Below are positions 6,662 to 10,394 of a DNA stretch of 10,394 bases, piece by piece. The translations under genes were made by a program, and so were the position numbers. Position 1 is the stretch's first letter. Each line of letters opens with the position of its first letter. Origin of the DNA: Oscillospiraceae bacterium (GTDB lineage: Bacteria; Bacillota; Clostridia; Oscillospirales; UBA929); the NCBI GenBank assembly GCA_031271525.1, contig JAISVO010000165.1:1-10394 (forward strand), written 5' to 3'. A model generated the notes under the pieces. That model saw only the letters and a list, made by a program, of their open reading frames with translations, was not told the origin of the DNA and searched no databases.

Positions 6662-7158
6662 AAAAGGCAGCTGTTTTGATGGGGTCCCTGTCCGACCGCC
6701 AAGGGCTGGAGAAAACATTCTCCCTGCTGGACGCGTTGGGAATCCCCTACGAAGCCCACGTCTGCTCGGCGCACCGCACCCCCGAACGCGCCTCGGAATT
6801 CGCTAAGAATGCGGAAGCCGAGGGCTTCGGCGTCCTGATCGCGGCAGCCGGGATGGCCGCTCACCTAGCCGGGGCCATCGCGGCGCGCACCCTCCTGCCG
6901 GTGATCGGGATTCCGATGGCGAGCGGCGGGCTTGGGGGACTTGACGCGCTGCTCTCCACCGTGCAGATGCCGCCGGGGTTCCCGGTGGCGACCGTATCCG
7001 TCGGCGGCGCGGACAATGCGGCCCTCCTTGCCGCCCAAATTTTAGCGCTCAGCGACCCCGGGCTGCGGGAGAGGCTTGCGGCTTACCGGCAAACGATCAT
7101 CGAAAAAACCGACGCGGCCGACCGGGAACTCCGGCGGGCGCTTGGTCAGGAGGAATAG
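6658..7158 (+). CDS. purE: N5-carboxyaminoimidazole ribonucleotide mutase PurE
   Basis: A 166-residue protein of the PurE family, which produces carboxyaminoimidazole ribonucleotide (CAIR) in purine synthesis. It shows MGSLSD (8-13), SAHRTPERA (37-45) with the catalytic His39, AAGMAAHLAGAIAARTLLPV (63-82 region), and QMPPGFPVATVSV (103-115) leading into NAALLAAQIL. SAHRTP and the AAHL loop fit the bacterial class I mutase, which needs PurK to supply N5-CAIR. The usual Trp after MGSxSD is Arg here, and AAHLPG is AAHLAG. No purK is in this window. The start codon is TTG, overlapping the previous stop as TTGA. AAGGAG (6641-6646) lies 11 nt upstream, and no in-frame ATG is suitably placed. It is the first purine gene of the cluster. 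Confidence 0.94.
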   Translation: MKKAAVLMGSLSDRQGLEKTFSLLDALGIPYEAHVCSAHRTPERASEFAKNAEAEGFGVLIAAAGMAAHLAGAIAARTLLPVIGIPMASGGLGGLDALLSTVQMPPGFPVATVSVGGADNAALLAAQILALSDPGLRERLAAYRQTIIEKTDAADRELRRALGQEE

Positions 7159-7163
7159 CCGAT

Positions 7164-8642
7164 ATGCGTGATTACCCCGAAAAACCCCGCGATGAATGCG
7201 GTGTGGTTGGAATTATATGCAACACGGACGCAGCAAAGGGCGGCCTGTCCGCGGAAGAACAGGCCCGCATCAATACCCGTGCCTCGGTGAGCGCGTACCA
7301 CGCGCTGTACGCCCTGCAGCACCGGGGGCAGAACTCCGCCGGGATCGCGGTGAGCAATGGTTCGGTCATCCGGAATGTAAAGGGTGCCGGGCTGGCGCCG
7401 GATGTTTTCACCATGAAGACCTTATCGGAGCTGTCCGGGTATATGGCAATCGGACACGTCCGTTATGCCGGTCATAAAACGGCGGCGGAAATCAACGCCC
7501 AACCCTTCTTGATCGAGACGATGGGCGAACAGATCGCCTTGGCGTTCAACGGCGCGCTGGTCAATTCGGAACAGCTCCGCCGAGTCATCGAGCATCGGGG
7601 AGGAATCTTCCAGACGGCGTCCGACGCCGAGGTAATCCTGAACACCATCGTCTATGAGCGCCTGCACACCAGAACGCTGGAGGACGCCGTCCTGCGGGCG
7701 GCGAAGCAGTTCCAAGGCGCGTTCTCCATCCTGCTGATGACAAAATCCAAAATGATCGCCCTCCGCGACCCGTTCGGCTTCCGCCCTCTATGCGTCGGGC
7801 GGAATGTGGACGGGCTTGTGATCGCTTCCGAGTCCTGCGCTCTCGACGCGGTGGAGGCGAGCTTCGGGCGGGATATTCGCCCGGGGGAAATGGTGGTCGT
7901 TGAGGCCGGACGGCTGTCCAGCTATCAGGCCAGCATCCCCGAGCGGGGCGCCCTCTGCGCCTTTGAGTTTATCTATATGGCAAGGCCGGACAGCGTTATC
8001 GACGGCCAGCCGGTGGAAACCTCCCGGAACCTCGCGGGACGGTATCTCGCGAAGAGCAGCCCGGCGGATGCCGACATTGTCATCGGCGTCCCCGACTCGG
8101 GGATGTCCGCCGCGCTGGGGTACGCGCAGGAATCCGGGATCCCCTACGCCATCGGCTTCATCAAGAACCGCTATATCGGACGCACCTTCATCCAAGATAC
8201 TCAGGGGATGCGGGAAAGCTCGCTGAAGATCAAGCTGAACGTACTGAAACCGGTGGTGGACGGCAAGCGGGTCGTCATGGTGGACGACTCGATCGTGCGG
8301 GGCACCACCATCCACCGGGTTGTGCGGCTCCTCCGGGAGGCGGGCGCGACCGAAGTGCATATGCGGGTAGCGTCCCCGAAATACGAGCATCCCTGCTACT
8401 TCGGCACCGACGTGCTAACCCGCGACCAATTGATGGCGACCCGCTACAACGCCGAGGAGCTTGTGCGCCGGATCGACGTGGATTCCCTCGGTTTCCTCCG
8501 GCAGGAGGATCTTCCGAACGTCATGCCCGACCTGAAGGTCGGCTGGTGCGACGCCTGCTTCACGGGCGAGTATCCGATACCGATTGTGGCGGAAAAGGAA
8601 CGGAACAAAAACGGGAGGCAGAAAGATGAACGAATCGTATAA
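7164..8642 (+). CDS. purF: Amidophosphoribosyltransferase PurF
   Basis: This 492-residue enzyme makes 5-phosphoribosylamine from PRPP and glutamine, the committed step of purine synthesis. It is a B. subtilis-type PurF. An 11-residue propeptide precedes Cys12 (DECGVVGI), which becomes the catalytic N-terminal nucleophile. LQHRGQNSAGIA (51-62), GHVRY (97-101) and FNGALVN (128-134) complete the Ntn glutaminase domain. The PRPP loop VMVDDSIVRGTT is at 371-382. Cys265, Cys411, Cys462 and Cys465 match the [4Fe-4S] ligands, the last pair in WCDACFTGEYP. Between Cys12 and LQHRG about 15-20 extra residues (about 20-44) appear relative to the B. subtilis protein. AGGAGG (7148-7153) is 10 nt before the ATG. 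The 3' end overlaps purM by 17 nt. Confidence 0.97.
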   Translation: MRDYPEKPRDECGVVGIICNTDAAKGGLSAEEQARINTRASVSAYHALYALQHRGQNSAGIAVSNGSVIRNVKGAGLAPDVFTMKTLSELSGYMAIGHVRYAGHKTAAEINAQPFLIETMGEQIALAFNGALVNSEQLRRVIEHRGGIFQTASDAEVILNTIVYERLHTRTLEDAVLRAAKQFQGAFSILLMTKSKMIALRDPFGFRPLCVGRNVDGLVIASESCALDAVEASFGRDIRPGEMVVVEAGRLSSYQASIPERGALCAFEFIYMARPDSVIDGQPVETSRNLAGRYLAKSSPADADIVIGVPDSGMSAALGYAQESGIPYAIGFIKNRYIGRTFIQDTQGMRESSLKIKLNVLKPVVDGKRVVMVDDSIVRGTTIHRVVRLLREAGATEVHMRVASPKYEHPCYFGTDVLTRDQLMATRYNAEELVRRIDVDSLGFLRQEDLPNVMPDLKVGWCDACFTGEYPIPIVAEKERNKNGRQKDERIV

Positions 8643-9591
8643 AAACGCTGGTGTGGACGTCGAGGCGGGCTACCGGGGGGTCGAGCTGATGCGGGAAAGC
8701 GTCCGCTCCACCTACACCAAGGGGGTGCTGGGCGACCTCGGCGGCTTCGGCGGGTTGTTCGCGCCGGACATCGCCGGGATGAGCCGCCCGGTGCTGGTCA
8801 GCGGCACCGATAGTGTCGGCACAAAGCTGAAGCTCGCCTTCCAGCTGGATAAACACGACACGGTGGGTATCGACTGCGTCGCGATGTGCGCGAACGATGT
8901 CGCTTGCGCCGGCGCGTCCCCCCTCTTCTTCCTCGACTATATCGGTATCGGGAAGAACAGCCCCGAGAAGGTCGCGGAGCTTGTCAAGGGCGTCGCCGAA
9001 GGGTGCCGGCAGGCAGGCGCGGCGCTGGTGGGCGGCGAAACGGCCGAGCTTCCGGGGCTGTACGACGTCAACGAGTACGACCTTGTGGGCTTCTGCGTCG
9101 GTATGGTGGACTACGATAAAAGGATCGACGGCTCGTCCATCCGCCCGGGGGACGCGCTGATCGGTCTTCCCTCCGCGGGGCTTCACTCCAATGGCTTCTC
9201 ACTCTACCGCCGGGTGCTGACAAACCCGTCCCCTGAACTGGCGCTGGAGATGCTGACCCCCACCAAAATCTACGTGAAGGACATCGCGTCCCTTCGGGAA
9301 ACCGTGACGGTCAAAGGGCTGGCCCACATCACCGGCGGTGGCTGGATCGAGAACATCCCCCGGATGCTGCCCGAAGGCCTAGAAGCCGTGATGGACATAG
9401 AAGCCGCCCCCGTGCCCGAAATATTCCGCCGGATCATGACCGAGGGGAATATCCCGCTGGAGGATATGTACAACACCGCCAACATGGGGGTCGGGCTGGT
9501 CGCCTGCGTATCCGCCCTCGACGCCGGAAAGTCGGGCTACCCTGTCATCGGGAAGGTCGCCGAAGGGTCCCGGAAAATCGTCTTATGGTGA
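8626..9591 (+). CDS. purM: Phosphoribosylformylglycinamidine cyclo-ligase PurM (AIR synthetase)
   Basis: A 321-residue ATP-dependent cyclase that converts formylglycinamidine ribonucleotide (FGAM) to aminoimidazole ribonucleotide (AIR). Family signatures in order are YKNAGVDVEAG (5-15), VSGTDSVGTKLKLAF (58-72), GIDCVAMCANDVACAGASPL (81-100), ALVGGETAELPGLY (133-146), GLHSNGFSLYRRVL (185-198), GLAHITGGGWIENIPRMLP (231-249) and NTANMGVGL (283-291). It is somewhat shorter than the roughly 345 residues of E. coli PurM, mostly near the C-terminus, but all core motifs are present. The start is ATG 8626, with GGGAGG (8613-8618) 7 nt upstream. An ATG at 8584 would add 14 residues inside purF with no family match. 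The stop TGA overlaps the purN start region. Confidence 0.96.
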   Translation: MNESYKNAGVDVEAGYRGVELMRESVRSTYTKGVLGDLGGFGGLFAPDIAGMSRPVLVSGTDSVGTKLKLAFQLDKHDTVGIDCVAMCANDVACAGASPLFFLDYIGIGKNSPEKVAELVKGVAEGCRQAGAALVGGETAELPGLYDVNEYDLVGFCVGMVDYDKRIDGSSIRPGDALIGLPSAGLHSNGFSLYRRVLTNPSPELALEMLTPTKIYVKDIASLRETVTVKGLAHITGGGWIENIPRMLPEGLEAVMDIEAAPVPEIFRRIMTEGNIPLEDMYNTANMGVGLVACVSALDAGKSGYPVIGKVAEGSRKIVLW

Positions 9592-10169
9592 GGATCGCCG
9601 TCTTGGTGTCCCACGGCGGCACCAACCTGCAGGCGCTGATTGACAGCGCGCCTTATGAAAACGGCACCCTAGCCCTCGTCCTCAGCTCCCACCCGGACGC
9701 CTACGCTTTGGAGCGCGCCAAAAACGCAGGAATAAGCCGGCTCGTCCTCAGCCCGAAGGCATACCCCGGCCGCGAAGCCTACACTGACGCCGTTGTGGAC
9801 GCGCTGGTTACGCACAATATCGGCCTCGTTGTCTTCGGCGGGTTTATGTTTATTTTATCGCCCCGCTTCGCCGAGGTATTCGGCGGGCGGGCGCTGAACG
9901 TACACCCGTCGCTGATCCCCTCCTTCTGCGGCAAGGGGTTTTACGGACTGCGGGTCCATCGGGCCGTCTTGGATTACGGCGTGAAGCTGACCGGCGCAAC
10001 GGTGCACTTCGTTACCGCCGGGGCCGACGAGGGACCCATCGTCGCCCAGAAGGCTGTCGATGTCCTCCCGGGCGACACCCCCGAATCCCTCCAGCGGCGC
10101 GTCATGGAACAATGCGAGCGCCCGTTGCTGGTGAAGGCCGTGCGGGAGTTTTGTGAGGAAGCGAAGTAA
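9585..10169 (+). CDS. purN: Phosphoribosylglycinamide formyltransferase PurN
   Basis: A 194-residue folate-dependent GAR transformylase that adds the formyl group in the third purine step. SHGGTNLQALID (9-20) is the substrate-phosphate loop, with His replacing the first Gly of the usual SGxG. The catalytic trio is Asn105 and His107 in NVHPSLIPSF and Asp148 in TAGADEGPI. The GKGFYGLRVH stretch (116-125) is the extended form I associate with clostridial PurN. The gene overlaps purM by 7 nt. The ATG at 9585 has only a weak GGA (9572-9574) upstream, so translation may depend on ribosomes finishing purM. A GTG three bases later, forming GTGA with the purM stop, is an equally possible start. The last codons and stop lie inside a perfect 15-bp hairpin. 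Confidence 0.95.
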   Translation: MVRIAVLVSHGGTNLQALIDSAPYENGTLALVLSSHPDAYALERAKNAGISRLVLSPKAYPGREAYTDAVVDALVTHNIGLVVFGGFMFILSPRFAEVFGGRALNVHPSLIPSFCGKGFYGLRVHRAVLDYGVKLTGATVHFVTAGADEGPIVAQKAVDVLPGDTPESLQRRVMEQCERPLLVKAVREFCEEAK

Positions 10170-10190
10170 ACCGTTGGTTTACTTCGCTTC
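10158..10190 (+). terminator. Perfect 15-bp hairpin at purN stop, probable operon terminator
   Basis: GAAGCGAAGTAAACC (10158-10172) is exactly complementary to 10176-10190 around a GTT loop. The purN stop TAA (10167-10169) sits in the 5' arm. The following bases (ATTCTACTCATT) are only moderately T-rich, so this is an imperfect intrinsic terminator. It could instead protect the mRNA 3' end. Its position after the last purine gene and before an independent regulator gene supports an operon end. Confidence 0.6.
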
Positions 10191-10208
10191 ATTCTACTCA
10201 TTCGCTTC

Positions 10209-10237
10209 TTGCCTTTGGGTTTCCTTTGGGGTAGGAT
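10209..10237 (+). promoter_or_regulatory. Weak candidate promoter for the XRE gene
   Basis: TTGCCT (10209-10214) and TAGGAT (10232-10237) are 17 bp apart. Each matches 4 of 6 bases of the vegetative consensus. The predicted transcript start would fall almost on the Shine-Dalgarno of the following gene, which weakens the case. No better promoter is seen between the hairpin and the gene. Confidence 0.2.
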
Positions 10238-10260
10238 TGGGAGCAGGAGGTGTTAAGAAC

Positions 10261-10394
10261 ATGATGAACAGCAAAAAACTGGGGCAGTTCATTGCGGAAC
10301 TGCGTAAAGCGCACAACCTCACGCAGCGGCAACTGGCGGATAGCCTGAGCGTTACCGACAAAGCGGTTTCAAAGTGGGAGCGGGGCTTAAGCTG
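10261..10394 (+). CDS. XRE-family helix-turn-helix regulator, 5' part only
   Basis: The first 44 codons of a gene are cut off by the window edge. The translation begins MMNSKKLGQFIAELRKAHNL and continues into TQRQLADSLSVTDKAVSKWE (21-40), a textbook Cro/C1-type helix-turn-helix. The TDKAVSKWERG ending is common in clostridial regulators of this group. AGGAGGT (10245-10251) lies 9 nt before the first ATG, and the second ATG (10264) is the alternative. The C-terminal domain that would reveal its signal is missing. It is separated from purN by a hairpin, so it is likely its own transcription unit. Confidence 0.9.
   Translation, partial: MMNSKKLGQFIAELRKAHNLTQRQLADSLSVTDKAVSKWERGLS

Noticed and set aside
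1..10394. CRISPR arrays, tRNA genes, insertion sequences, attachment sites
   Set aside because: No regularly spaced repeats, no cloverleaf-like segments, no transposase or integrase motifs and no terminal inverted repeats were seen.

Overview
The window looks like a chromosomal segment from a moderately GC-rich, endospore-forming member of the Firmicutes (class Clostridia, plausibly the Oscillospiraceae/Ruminococcaceae side). Three things point there: an intact sporulation sigma factor of the SigK type, a CsaB-type pyruvyl transferase of the kind Firmicutes use to decorate wall polymers, and a PurF of the B. subtilis type with an 11-residue propeptide and Fe-S cysteines. The lineage call is inference from protein character and base composition. 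No sequence search was possible.

Layout. Positions 1-325 hold no complete gene. They contain a very strong leftward promoter (TTGACA, 17-bp spacer, extended -10 TGgTATACT, A/T-rich upstream element) that drives a hairpin-rich leader running off the left edge, and further right a perfect 19-bp palindrome. Next comes sigK on the minus strand (326-1015). It is divergent from a plus-strand cluster starting with a TetR-family regulator at 1121, and the roughly 105-bp gap between them carries a 7-9-7 inverted repeat.

The plus-strand cluster runs without a usable gap from 1121 to 10169: tetR, a Na/Pi-cotransporter-like protein with a PhoU-like tail, a fused glycosyltransferase-CsaB protein, a second glycosyltransferase, purE, purF, purM, purN. 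Four consecutive junctions are 4-nt start/stop overlaps. purE-purF is 5 nt apart, purF-purM overlap by 17 nt and purM-purN by 7 nt. A perfect 15-bp hairpin closes the unit over the purN stop codon. A new transcription unit with an XRE-type DNA-binding protein starts at 10261 and is cut by the right edge.

How the genes may work together. The four purine genes cover AIR carboxylation (PurE), the committed PRPP amidotransferase step (PurF), AIR synthesis (PurM) and GAR formylation (PurN). purD, purL, purC, purB and purH must lie elsewhere. The front half suggests phosphate handling plus synthesis and pyruvylation of a cell-surface glycan. Nothing in the sequence proves a functional link between the halves. 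The architecture does imply co-transcription and translational coupling, so a TetR-type signal could set expression of both. The best novelty candidates are the GT-CsaB fusion, the mixed operon and the shared sigK/tetR control region. Each gene family is individually known.
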